From Ianthella basta (Eukaryota; Porifera; Demospongiae; Verongiida; Ianthellidae): a stretch of DNA of 64,000 nucleotides. Both the position numbers and the translations under genes were made by a program. The stretch is from NCBI GenBank assembly GCA_964019415.1, contig OZ025868.1:13608123-13672122 (forward strand). The letters run 5' to 3'. Below are positions 48,970 through 64,000 of the stretch, in pieces (position 1 is the first letter of the stretch; the number at the start of each line of letters is the position of its first letter). The notes beneath the pieces were generated by a model that was given only the letters and a program-made list of their open reading frames with translations, had not been told where the DNA came from and ran no database searches.

Positions 48970-49605
48970 CACTAATCTAAGACTTACATACATCACTATA
49001 GCAACTAATCTGAGAGTTGCATAACACAGCAGTTACAGTACTAACCACAACTACATTGCTATGACAACAGCATGCATGCCCAGTCCTGTGTAGCCTGCCT
49101 GTCACAAACTACATGCTTACACAGGCAACAAGTAGTTCAGAAGAAGAATTGGTTACCAGCCTCACCCTGAAACTGGTCCATAGTTCTTTGAAAGATGGTC
49201 AAGATAGTCCAGGGAATTGCCCTAAGGAAAGAAAGTTACTTGCTGGATCTCTGTCAGTATATACTTAGGCATTCTGTGAGAGTGTGTATGAGTGTATCTC
49301 CTGTTGACTGGCGATCTGTTAAGCAGGGAACAGATCGCCAGTCTCCAGAAGCACGGCAAACAACTTTCCGGGATGGTAGCTATAAACTGGTCATGCCTGC
49401 ACCTAAATTGGCTCGACGAGATCGTCACGCATACAGTCATACAGCTGCTTCGTGCGGAACAGCCACCTGCCTATCTAGCGACTTCTTCACTGATACATTC
49501 TTACCTGTACCACAAGTACACTACAGCGCTGACAAGAAGCAGAAGATCCCTGCTAGCAAGTAGAGATTGGTAGCGTACGAGAGGATGTCATCCAAATCAA
49601 TGGCA
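47220..49605 (-). pseudogene. CYP3-like P450 5' exons downstream of SULT 4, broken
   Basis: Exon 1 (about 49505-49601) has lost its start codon (ATT for ATG in front of DLDDILSYA) and has a 4-base insertion near the donor. Exon 2 is deleted; the surviving junction near 49320 reads gttgactggcgatctgttaagcagggaacagatcgccagtc. Exon 3 (49166-49221, GNSLDYLDHLSKNYGPVS) is intact. The DPDLLK exon (about 48370-48454) lacks 8 bases and is out of frame at its start. The MEPLF exon (about 47225-47308) has several small changes, including an extra A and a stop directly after the first codon. Confidence 0.8.
48748..48967. repeat. CA microsatellite in P450 intron, unit 4
   Basis: (CA)n with interruptions (caaacacacgcacgcatgcacacactc); longer than the homologous tract at 26640. 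Confidence 0.9.
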
Positions 49606-49984
49606 GATTCAGTGACGATTTGGTGCTAGGTCTTCAAGGAACAGACCGGTCATGTGATAATTACGACACCATAGATTATTCGGGATATTATAGTTATGCA
49701 ATGGTCAGAGCATCTTGCATAGTTACACGGCCATTTTTGCTCTGACCCGGCCTTGATTATGAGCCTGCACAGGAAAAGAGTGTCGAATTACGTATACTAT
49801 TACATTTCATGTTGTAGCATGTTCAAACTGCATACAAAAGAGCAACAACAGCATTCAAACTATTAAGTTGTGTTCTATAATGAACTATAGCTACCGAAAA
49901 CTCAGACTAATGATAATACTTAATATGTCAGTGCAGTGAATATGTGGTATCTACGTAAAGTGGATGATGTGTTACATTAATGTT

Positions 49985-50908
49985 TCACTTCGCTGCGTTG
50001 CATTTGCTCTGCTTCTCCTTCTTCCATGCCTCCCTCAACTCCTGGTAAGTAGCACAGCCCGTCACAGGAGTTACAATGGATTCCCACTTCTTCTGGATTT
50101 CACTGTGTACCTCTGCAGAAATGCTCTTTGGTCCCTCGGTAGTTGTGCCTGTACGCACTATGGTTTTTGTCATACCATCAGCCTCTGATACACCGAAGTG
50201 CGCACTGCAATGCTTCAGAAAGCTTGTCAAACGAAATTTCTCAGAATGCTGCTTCATAAACTCAAATGTGCTTTTCTCCAATGCAACCTGGATGTGACCT
50301 TCATCTGTGATGCCCATGAACTCAGCAATGGAGCGAACAGAACTCTCGTAGCACTCCTTGAGGTCTTCATAGAACACTACCAACACATTTGGGTCATTCC
50401 TGTGTGGCCACCAACTTGCAACGTCGTGAAAGTAGGAGGCAGTGTCTGTCACCCTTTGTGGCACATCCTGAGCTAGCCAAATTTCCTTCACAAACATATC
50501 TACTGGGAAGTCTTCAGGTTGAAACAACCAACCCTGCAGCAACTTGTAGAAACTGTATGCAACGGCGCATGGCTCACGCACACTCCAGATGTACCTGGCA
50601 CCCTTTGGACAGCTGGGGTACCACATGTGGGTCTTGAAACAGCGCGGGAAGGCCTTTTGCTCCGCTTCGAGGTCTACTCCAACGTCATGCGCAAACTCCA
50701 ATATTGGGCCGAGATCGAACATCTCATCAAACTCCATATCTCCACCTGTTCGCAACTGGTGAACAATCTGTTGGATCCACGTTGTCCCTGTCTTTGCACT
50801 CCCAACAACAAAAAGGTCTGTATTTCGTGGCTGGAAGTTTTGTCCTTTCAACCAGCTTTCGTCTGTCCACACAGTAAGAAACTTCTGAGGAATGTCAGCC
50901 TCTGCCAT
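49985..50908 (-). CDS. Cytosolic-type sulfotransferase, array copy 4
   Basis: A 307 aa intronless gene starting MAEADIPQKF. The PAPS-binding and catalytic motifs are as in copy 1 (Lys39, His94, Arg111, Ser119, RTG). It differs from copies 2 and 3 mainly in the stretch after the PAPS-binding helix: AVAYSFYKLLQGWLFQPEDFPVDMF, and LTSFLKHCSAHF near residues 226-237. These segments lie on the acceptor side in known sulfotransferases, so a different substrate preference is possible. TATA-like tatatatag is at 50945-50953 and TGACGTCA at 51005-51012. Confidence 0.9.
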   Translation of the reverse strand: MAEADIPQKFLTVWTDESWLKGQNFQPRNTDLFVVGSAKTGTTWIQQIVHQLRTGGDMEFDEMFDLGPILEFAHDVGVDLEAEQKAFPRCFKTHMWYPSCPKGARYIWSVREPCAVAYSFYKLLQGWLFQPEDFPVDMFVKEIWLAQDVPQRVTDTASYFHDVASWWPHRNDPNVLVVFYEDLKECYESSVRSIAEFMGITDEGHIQVALEKSTFEFMKQHSEKFRLTSFLKHCSAHFGVSEADGMTKTIVRTGTTTEGPKSISAEVHSEIQKKWESIVTPVTGCATYQELREAWKKEKQSKCNAAK

Positions 50909-51963
50909 TGTCCTTCATCAGTCGACGCTCGACGACGTGACGACTATATATAGACAAGTTGGGCGTAACTCAGGAATGTTGTGGGTTAAGGCGAAAATTG
51001 CATATGACGTCATCACTGGTGGCAAAATATAAGGGGAAAGGTGCTGTACCGGCAGCCCGAGCGCTTCGTGCCGAATGTTCCCATTTAGATGGCCCGGCTG
51101 ATTGGTTCGCATGAATACGCACCTGCCGGTCGTTGATTGAAGTTGCTAAGGCATACGGTTGCCGAGATCGAGACTCGTCAGTGCCATAACACCAAAATAA
51201 AAACCGGTCAGGCCATAGATGACGTGACGCAAACTAGGGGGGTCTGGGGCATGCCACCAGAAAAGTTTTGAAATCTAGATGTTCTGTGAGTACTTTTGGA
51301 GCAATTCTAGTCCCATCAACACTCCAATGAGTATGATAAAATGTAACATAGACCAACAGGCACTTACAGCAGGAAAGGCCATCAAGTGCCATATAACAGG
51401 TAATACAATGCATTGAAATAGGAAGATAGCGCATTAAAGATCAAAATCTAGTGTTTTTTGGCTGTCTCTTCGATGCTAGGTAGCACAAATCTCTCCTTCC
51501 CTTGACTAAAAGACAGCATCAAAGCAAAGGGTGTGTAAACATGTTTCCTCCAAAAACAAGGGCAGATGTAGGGATGATGCAGTGTGTACCTGCAAGATAT
51601 AACCACCTAGCGGTAAAACTGTAGGAACAAGGAGGTGGGCCGATCCATGCAAAGAAGGGGGCAGCCAGTCCATGCAACAAGGAGGGCCGGTCCATGCAAA
51701 ACCCGGGTCATTGACATGCACTGACTTTGAATACGTTTTCACCATCCATACATCTGCGCATGGCAACATCTTGCCACGTACGCTTGCGGTCTTGCTACCA
51801 TCCCCTGTTTCTCCGCCTGCATATTATAGTGCAGTTGTACATGTGAGTGTGCAATAACAAGGGTTGACACAGGAGACTATCCTATTGCATCATATGCCCA
51901 TTCCAGCTACATATCCCCATGTACATATATACCACCATGCTGCATGCATACATCCATGTACAG

Positions 51964-52127
51964 CGGATTTACTCAAACTTGCAACAGTTCCCATACCTGA
52001 GTAGTCATAAATTATATAACCTAGGATACGAACAGGGTGAATAATAGGTGTGTATACAGTACCAGTCCATATCCTAGGTAACGACTGCCCATGGTGTGGG
52101 AACTGTTGTAAGGTTGAATAAATCCAC
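51964..52127. repeat. Hairpin repeat, copy 5
   Basis: Same palindromic segment as at 44532-44693, including the taaattatat insertion, which groups the SULT 3/4 and SULT 4/5 elements. Confidence 0.7.
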
Positions 52128-53005
52128 TGTACGTGACTGAAGCAATAATGAGGAAAGCCTGAATAGCCAGAAATTGCAGTCTGGTGTGCACCATGGCGCA
52201 TGTACAGCTGCACTCTGTACACTGTATAAGCCATTTGCAAGGGAGTTAATTTGAACTTTGCAAGTGTTGACAGTGAAGTGTACAATGTTTGTGCTGGTGT
52301 ACACTGAAAACAGTGTTGGATTCAGACCACCATTTGGGATTTCTCAGGGACTAAAGGTGTTACAGTGGTTGTTTGAAACCACTGCTTGTCCCTGAAAACC
52401 ATCACTTGTGGCCACGGCCTGAAACCACCACTTGTGGCCATGGCCTGAAACCACCACTGTTGTTACAGTGTAGAGCCAAACAGAGACATGCTCGCGGAGT
52501 TATCTAACCTACAAAAGCACTTAACCAGTGAAAGCGCTGTAAAACTGTGGGTGAAGTATTCTCTTACTCCCTAACATTCGTGCGCTACAGTTGACGACGA
52601 AGAAGAAGCACGGGAACACGGGAAAAGGTGTCGGCGATTTCTTCACAACGGCACGCATGTGCGTGGAAGTAAGCTAAGTGTAAGTGAGTTATCTCTGTAT
52701 ACTGTACAGCCTCCCTTCCTTGTAGGCAGTTTCTTGTCGGTTCTTACTACTGTTCAGGAGTAGTGCTACTTTCCATTTGTATTATAGCATACAAACAACC
52801 ACCACCATCCCTACATATTGACTAACACACCATTTACGCGTCAGAAAATGTCAAAAAATCATGCGGCATCCATAAAATGGCTGCCGCTGTTAAGGTTGGT
52901 TAAAGGACTACGTATCTGGCTATTTCTTGTTCAAACTAAGTCCTGCAACACTGCAACAAGACCACTCTGCTTTTAGAACGTTGTTTAACCTTAGGCCGGT
53001 AACCC

Positions 53006-53027
53006 CCCCCCCCCCCCCCCCCCCCCC
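53006..53027. repeat. C homopolymer
   Basis: A run of about 22 C in the TIR element interior. Confidence 0.9.
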
Positions 53028-53577
53028 AATTGAAAGTGTGTTTTAATGCATATCTTCGATATTTAGAATTTTTGTTCCATGGCCGGACCGGCCGGACTGG
53101 GTGCTACGGCCCTGCTCGTGAAGGAGGATTCGCCGACATGAGTGACCAGAATGTGGTGAACGAGACTTCTTGACACGATTACGGTGAAAGCACCACAGCA
53201 AGCACCCAGATTGAGACATCTGGGCTGGGACTAATGGCAAGTAACAGCTAACAAGGCTATGACGCGCACCCTTGTGTAACCATCGCTACCTGTAGCTAAC
53301 ATTGTTACTTTGCAGGTGGTAGTTCAACCAGAAGCTATTCCGTGTCCAGGAGTGTCGAAAAATCCTGTCGAGAAGTTTCGTTTGCCACATTTTTGTCGGT
53401 GAGTCCCCCTTCACGAGTCGCAATCTTGGTGACCATAGGCTGTATCAACCTCAATCAATGCATGACCGTCAGGTGGTATTCGTGTGAACCATTCAGTCAA
53501 GCCATCTAAATGGGAACATTTGGCACGAAGCGCTTGAGGCTGCCGGTGCAACACCTTTTGCCTACCTATTCAATGTA

Positions 53578-53883
53578 CAGTAGAACCTCACTTATCCGGA
53601 CCTCTTAGTTATGGGCACCACCCTCTACCGGGCAGGGAAAAGAGGAATTTTTAAGTTCCAAAATTTTTTTTCAATTTACTTCTATTTTTTTAAATTAATT
53701 GTATGTACTGTATTACAGTACAGTGCATATGTACTGCATTACAGCACCATGTGTACTGTATTACAGGTTAATTGCAATTATTGTAATTACATTGCATTCA
53801 TGTTGGTATTTCTAAGATATGGACATTTCTGAGTTACAGGCACTGCCCGGTCCCATGGTGCCCATTTAAGGGAGGTTTTACTG
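53578..53883. mobile_element. Tigger/pogo-like MITE, second full-length copy
   Basis: Left end cagtagaacctcacttatccgg after TA, right end aagggaggttttactg. It is in the same position and orientation within the right TIR as the 46089 copy, so the insertion preceded the amplification. Confidence 0.82.
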
Positions 53884-53963
53884 CATTAAACATCCACCAG
53901 TGATGACGTCATATGCAATTATGACGTACTGCATTCCCAAACGCTGTTTACGCAACTGGTCTT

Positions 53964-54465
53964 TTTAGAAATGTGCTCTGTAAAAATGGCGTCTCCTACA
54001 AATTAATGTATTAACGTGCTTCAGCCTAGCCAAACGGCAGTGACAAAAAGAACAATTAAAGACCACGGATACGCTTCCTTGGGGGGAAGACAAATAGACA
54101 CAATAGTACAAGAAATAGTAATCATCTGTACTTATTTACACACTGTATATTAATAGTAAATAATGCCCAAATGATTTACTATTCTCTGCACCACTTAGTA
54201 TGTTAATTGGATAGATGGATTGATAATGTGGACACAGAAAGGTGTTCCTGACAGTTGCATAAATTATGTTCAGTACCTCTGCCGGTTCTATGGATATAAG
54301 AAGGGGGAATTGGGCCACAGGTAAAATGCTAGAAATCGCCGAATCACTGACCTCCTCATTTCTTACCTGTACCCCAAGTACATGTACTGCAAATATGAGA
54401 AGGAAATCACTGTTTCAAGTAAAGAGTAATTGTGGGGAAATGAACGACAGAGTTCAAGATCCATT

Positions 54466-54470
<5 letters not shown>
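53964..54470. other. Conserved inter-gene segment, unit 5
   Basis: Shares about 500 bases with the other units up to ttcaagatccattaa, then enters the GT repeat. A minus-strand frame (EPAEVLNIIYATVRNTFLC...) is partly conserved with 31.9-32.0 kb, but frames shift between copies. No gene is called. Confidence 0.4.

Positions 54471-54558
<88 letters not shown>
54471..54558. repeat. GT microsatellite at the P450 truncation point, unit 5
   Basis: An uninterrupted (GT)n of about 44 copies. The left flank equals the sequence at 58300-58318, the right flank (acacgcgcacatatttcatgcatgtaggaatgg) equals the sequence right of 63720. Confidence 0.95.
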
Positions 54559-54560
<2 letters not shown>

Positions 54561-54674
54561 ACGCGCACATATTTCATGCATGTAGGAATGGATTGTTTAC
54601 AGATTGTAAGAAAACAATTAGCTGCTATTTCACTCAGAACTTTGGATGCAATGATGCAAAAACATCTCACATAC

Positions 54675-56227
54675 TCAGACAAGTCTGCCAGTTCCCCTTT
54701 GTCTGCTAAGTCTGCTATCTTCACCATCATTCTGTCCTTGCTCTCATTAAAGAGGGGCTCCATCTGCAGGCAATGCAAGACAGCCAAGGAGTATGACTCA
54801 AAATACAACGACAAACTTGTCTGCAAATTGGAGCAACTATAGAACAGGGTTGACACTATTAATAACATAAGACACACACAACATCACACACACACACATG
54901 CACCAGTTTTAGTTTGCTCACACTGAAGGCCAGAGTGAGCATGTGTCTCCTATTCCTCCACGACTCACTTTCAGCAAGGGCAAGGATCTTTTAGTACTTG
55001 CCATCTACCTGAAGACTAAACCCTGCTTCTCCCTGCACAGATGATAGACAGAGCCACTTTAAGAAACACCAGTCTAGTTTATTACACTTCCTGTCTTAAA
55101 CGTTCACAGGCCTAAGAAAGTTGGCTAGTAGGGTAGAAGGACTACTTAGAGGCACTACTATAGGACAAGTGATCAGGATCTATCCACTGTGGGCAAACTA
55201 CAAAAAGACTTAATAGCAAGATGAGAGATAGCTACACAATGCAATTACAGGTGGCAATTCAAATTTGGCCATAGGTTTGATGCAGTGGAGGTGCACGTGC
55301 TAACTAGGTAACTAAAACTGTTACTGGAATATCTGCTCCTTACTTTCCACAGAAGGTAGATTATATGAACCTGATTCTGATTGGTTATGTCAAACAAGAT
55401 GTATGTAAATGGCACATTAAAATGACCTTATAGTCTTAACTGCAACATATGCTAAAAGAAATCAAACATTGATTAGTGCACATGCATTAATTCAAGAGGT
55501 ATTCATGATACTGTAAATGAATCTTAATGTGTCAAATGGTCAACTCCAGATTTATTGCAGGAAGAAATTTTTAAGCGTAAACACAGCTAGGCAATTGGAA
55601 GAAGGCCACGTTCGAAGACAGGCACGATGGAAGAAGGCTACGTTCGAAGACATCTTTGGCAACACATCAACAAGACAGACAGATCTGTCTATCATTGAAA
55701 ACGTGCAATTCTATTCTGAAAGTCAAAATTCTTTATCAGTACCAGCTTCAGTAAATCAGGATCAGAGACACAGAGAAAAGGCTTCTTGCCAAAATACACC
55801 CTGCAGCAGGAACACAATAAACTGGTACAACTGTGCCCAACTCAAAATGAAATCATTTCTTCAATCTCTTACCTAGTGCTCTGAATGAGAATATTTGTCA
55901 AGAATATGTAAACAAACAGACGCACAAAACATTAACAGACACACATAAACACACACATATACACACACATACACACATGGAAAAATCATTGTTGGACGTT
56001 ACAAAAATAAGGAACGTTACTAAAAATTAATAACGAAATGTAGTGACGTAAAAGGCAGTTTTGTCAACATACTGAGGGATGCACAGTACAATGTGAATAG
56101 CTAGCATAATAACTTCTTCACTGATACAGTCTTACCTGTACCACAAGTACAGCGCAGACAAGAAGCAGAAGATCCCTGTTAGCAGGTAGAGATTGGTAGA
56201 GTACGAGAGGACGTCATCCAAATCCAT
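54675..56227 (-). pseudogene. CYP3-like P450 5' exons downstream of SULT 5, exon 2 missing
   Basis: Exon 1 (56136-56227) is intact (MDLDDVLSYSTNLYLLTG...LYLWY, donor gtaag). Exons 2 and 3 are absent; ctagcataataac (56101) joins the exon 1 region directly to the intron before the next exon. The DPDLLK exon (about 55725-55800) is in its full form, GVYFGKKPFLCVSDPDLLK, lacking one Lys codon later (NFDFQ for NFDKFQ). The MEPLF exon (54675-54763) is open. A candidate exon upstream of it (about 54985-55010) has an in-frame TAA. The gene cannot make a complete P450. Confidence 0.78.
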
Positions 56228-56670
56228 GGTAGATTCAGTGACGATTTGGTGCTAGGTCAAGGAACAGACCGATCATGTGATAATTACGACACCATAGATT
56301 ATTCGAGATATTATAATTATGCAATGGTCAGAGCATCTTGCATAGTTACACCGCCATTTTTGTTCTGACCCGGCCTTGATTATGAGCATGCACAGGAAGA
56401 AGTGTCGAATTACGTATACTATTACATTGCATGTTGTAGCATGTTCAAACTACATACAAAAGAGCAACAACAGCATTCAAACTATTAAGTTGTGTTCTAT
56501 AATGAACTATAGCTACCGACAGCGTGCACTCCAATGGCGGCAGTGCAGGTTCTGACCGGCTGTAACTTGCGCTGGTGGTCTTTTTCTTCAGACTAATGAT
56601 AATACTTAATATGTCAGTGCAGTGAATATGTGGTATCTACGTAAAATGGATTATGTGTTACATTAATGTT

Positions 56671-57588
56671 TCACTTCGCCGTGTTACATTTGCTCTGCTT
56701 CTCCTTCTTCCATGCTTCCCTCAACTCCTGGTAAGTAGCACAGCCCGTCACAGGAGTTACAATGGATTCCCACTTCTTCTGGATTTCACTGCGTACCTCT
56801 GCAGAAATACTCTTTGGTCCCTCGGTAGTTGTGCCTGTACGCACTATGGTTTTTGTCATACCATCAGCCTCTGATACACCGAAGTGCGCACTGCAATGCT
56901 TCAGAAAGCTTGTCAAACGAAATTTATCAGAATGCTGCTTCATATACTCAAATGTGCTTCTCTCCAATGCAACCTGGATGTGGCCTTCATCTGTGATGCC
57001 CATGAACTCAGCAATGGAGCGAACAGAACTCTCGTAGCACTCCTTGAGGTCTTCATAGAACACTACCAACACATTTGGGTCATTCCTGTGTGGCCACCAA
57101 CTTGCAAGGTCGTGAAAGTAGGAGGCAGTGTCTGTCACCCTTTGTGGCACATCCTGAGCTAGCCAAATTGCCTTCACAAACATATCCACTGGGACGTCTT
57201 CAGGTTGAAACAACCAACCCTGCAGCATGTTGTAGAAACTGTATGCAGTAGCGCATGGCTCACGCACACTCCAGATGTACCTAGCACCCTTTGGACAGCT
57301 GGGGTACCACATGTGGGTCTTGAAACAGCGCGGGAAGGCCTTCTGTTCCGCTTCGAGGTCTACTCCAACGTCATGCGCAAACTCCAATATTGGGCCGAGA
57401 TCGAACATCTCATCAAACTCCATATCTCCACCTGTTCGCAACTGGTGAACAATCTGTTGGATCCACGTTGTCCCTGTCTTTGCACTTCCAACAACAAAAA
57501 TGTCTGTATTTCGTGGCTGGAAGTTTTGTCCTTTCAACCAGCTTTCGTCTGTCCACACAGTAAGAAACTTCTGAGGAATGTCAGACAT
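56671..57588 (-). CDS. Cytosolic-type sulfotransferase, array copy 5
   Basis: A 305 aa intronless gene starting MSDIPQKF, two residues shorter than its sisters. All PAPS and catalytic motifs are kept (GSAKTGTTW, KTH, R-x7-S, YEDL, RTG). The acceptor-side segment reads AYSFYNMLQGWLFQPEDVPVDMFVKAIW, and EYMKQHSDKF replaces EFMKQHSEKF. It is the only copy without the TIR element directly upstream. It lacks the TATA-like box and instead has TGACGTCA at 57618-57625, about 30 bases before the ATG. It is the copy nearest to the complete P450. Confidence 0.9.
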   Translation of the reverse strand: MSDIPQKFLTVWTDESWLKGQNFQPRNTDIFVVGSAKTGTTWIQQIVHQLRTGGDMEFDEMFDLGPILEFAHDVGVDLEAEQKAFPRCFKTHMWYPSCPKGARYIWSVREPCATAYSFYNMLQGWLFQPEDVPVDMFVKAIWLAQDVPQRVTDTASYFHDLASWWPHRNDPNVLVVFYEDLKECYESSVRSIAEFMGITDEGHIQVALERSTFEYMKQHSDKFRLTSFLKHCSAHFGVSEADGMTKTIVRTGTTTEGPKSISAEVRSEIQKKWESIVTPVTGCATYQELREAWKKEKQSKCNTAK

Positions 57589-57617
57589 TGTCCTTCATCA
57601 GTCGACGCCCGACGACG

Positions 57618-57625
57618 TGACGTCA
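57618..57625. promoter_or_regulatory. CRE-type palindrome TGACGTCA upstream of SULT 5
   Basis: A full TGACGTCA at the point where the other units have the TIR element inserted. In the others the same octamer is supplied by the element TIR about 100 bases from the ATG. A bZIP (CREB/ATF) site is the classical reading; use in this animal is not shown. Confidence 0.4.
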
Positions 57626-57713
57626 TTTAGGAATGTGCCCGGTAAAAATGGCGTCTCCTACAAATTTATGTATTAGCGCGCTTCACCCTAGCTAAACGGC
57701 GGTGACAAAGAAC

Positions 57714-57907
57714 AATAGACCAGTTGCGCGCGTAACGTCATCCGAGCCGAGCCATCTAAATGGGAACATTCGGCACGAAGCACTGGAAGGCTGGCGGTGC
57801 AATACCTTTTGCTGATCTTTTCAATGTATTAAACTGCCACCAGTGATGACGTCATATGCAATTATGACGTACATATTCCTTAATGCTCATACGCAATTGG
57901 TCTATTA
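57714..57907. mobile_element. Short derivative of the inter-unit TIR element (about 190 bp)
   Basis: tagaccagttgcgcgcgtaacgtcatccgagc at the left, then the inner and outer right-TIR sequence ending caattggtcta. It is inserted in aacaa|ttaaagacc, which is uninterrupted at 31790, 46558 and 54050. It keeps the TIR without the Tigger/pogo-like MITE (unfilled TA at 57827-57828). Confidence 0.75.
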
Positions 57908-58613
57908 AAGACCATGAATAGGCTTCTTTAGGGGGAAGACACATACACACTATAGTACAAGATATAGTCACTTATTTTGACACAGTATATTAATGAATAA
58001 CGACCAACATTAATGATTTACTATTCTCTGCAACACCTCAGTGTATTAATTGGCTAGATGGATTGATAATGTGGACACAGACAGGTGTTCCTGACAGTCG
58101 CAAAAAGTATGTTCAGTACCTCTCCCGGTTCTATGGATATATGAAAGGGAATTGGGCCACAGGTGAAATGCTGGAAATCGCCGAATTACTGACCTCCTCA
58201 TTTCTTTCCTGTACCCCAAGTAGACTGCAGATATGAGGAAGAAATCCCTGTTTCAAGCTTAAGTAAAGAGTAATTGCAGGCCCGGGGGAAATGAAAGTTA
58301 GAGTTCAAGATCCATTAATTGCTGCACGTCACACCATGCATGTGCACGCCCCCAATTGCAATTGTTACAAACTGATTACACGTACAGCCTATAATAGTAA
58401 CATGTATATATAGTAACAGGTACTGCATCTTGCGCAAGATGCATGTGGCTTTGGTGCAGTAATGCATGCAGGTACACACAGCTATGAAGCTATTGATCAT
58501 AAGCTGGCATGATGTGTAGCTATAGGAGCACGTAATTCATATTGGGGCATATAAATATATGCCAACAAACTACATGAACAGCCGCTGATTGGTTATGCAT
58601 GTGCTGGGTCCAT
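57908..58613. other. Conserved inter-gene segment between the complete P450 and SULT 5
   Basis: 57.91-58.31 kb matches the segment left of each GT repeat in the other units. From 58319 on (ttgctgcacgtcacacc) it is P450 3' flank unique to this end. The exon-1-like relic at about 58207-58240 has a destroyed donor (gaaag for gtaag). Confidence 0.5.

Positions 58614-64000
<5,387 letters not shown>

Larger units (their letters stand above)
50950..53963. mobile_element. Inter-unit TIR element, copy SULT 4/5
   Basis: The left end is gacaagttgggcgtaactc (about 50954) and the right outer end cgcaactggtct (about 53951-53962). It contains the hairpin (51964-52127), C tract (53006-53027), exon-like segment with consensus donor gtgagtcc (about 53314-53407) and MITE (53578-53883). 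The interior has an extra tandem copy of a 42-base ctgaaaacca..cttgtggccacgg unit at about 52390-52460. Confidence 0.78.

Overview
This is animal nuclear DNA. Genes are split by GT-AG introns or intronless with TATA-like motifs upstream, there are long CA/GT microsatellites and decayed LINE retrotransposons, and there are no bacterial operons. The gene content (a tandem family of small secreted galectins, clan-3-like cytochrome P450 and cytosolic-type sulfotransferases) and the background rich in TGCATG and ATAATTAT point most to a demosponge. That is an inference from gene families and base composition; no species is claimed.

Region 1 (about 0.5-13.3 kb) is a galectin array on the minus strand: six full-length one-exon genes and two truncated copies. 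A 4.3 kb block is duplicated head to tail (about 2846-7121 and 7122-11417). Two members keep most sugar-contact residues (the aspartate in H-x-D-x-R aside), while others (3755-4234 and 12771-13256) have lost some. One gene in the second block looks gene-converted.

Region 2 (about 14.9-64 kb) is a tandem array on the minus strand with a unit of about 7 kb. Each unit holds one intact, intronless 305-307 aa sulfotransferase (SULT; five copies starting at 21697, 29214, 43490, 50908 and 57588), followed downstream by 5' exons of a CYP3-like P450. The P450 3' half is present only at the right end (58614-64000, intact exons, 5' end outside the window) and, as a broken relic, at the left end (14902-16288). 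The truncated units share one junction at a GT microsatellite, so a single deletion probably preceded amplification. All sulfotransferases stay open while nearly all P450 copies are decayed.

Between units lie copies of a roughly 3 kb element with long terminal inverted repeats. It carries a hairpin repeat, a C tract, exon-like pieces and an inserted pogo/Tigger-like MITE. Its end abuts each SULT start and supplies TATA-like and TGACGTCA motifs. The fifth SULT has an apparent empty site for this element. Unit 3 is split by about 8 kb bounded by CA repeats. It contains two dead LINEs with C-terminal zinc fingers, one of them interrupted by a small inverted-repeat element.

The most interesting reading is a physically linked oxidation and sulfation locus (P450 plus PAPS-dependent sulfotransferase), in which the sulfotransferase was amplified and retained while its P450 neighbours were lost. 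Sulfated sterols and other sulfated metabolites are known from sponges, but the substrate here is not shown by the sequence.
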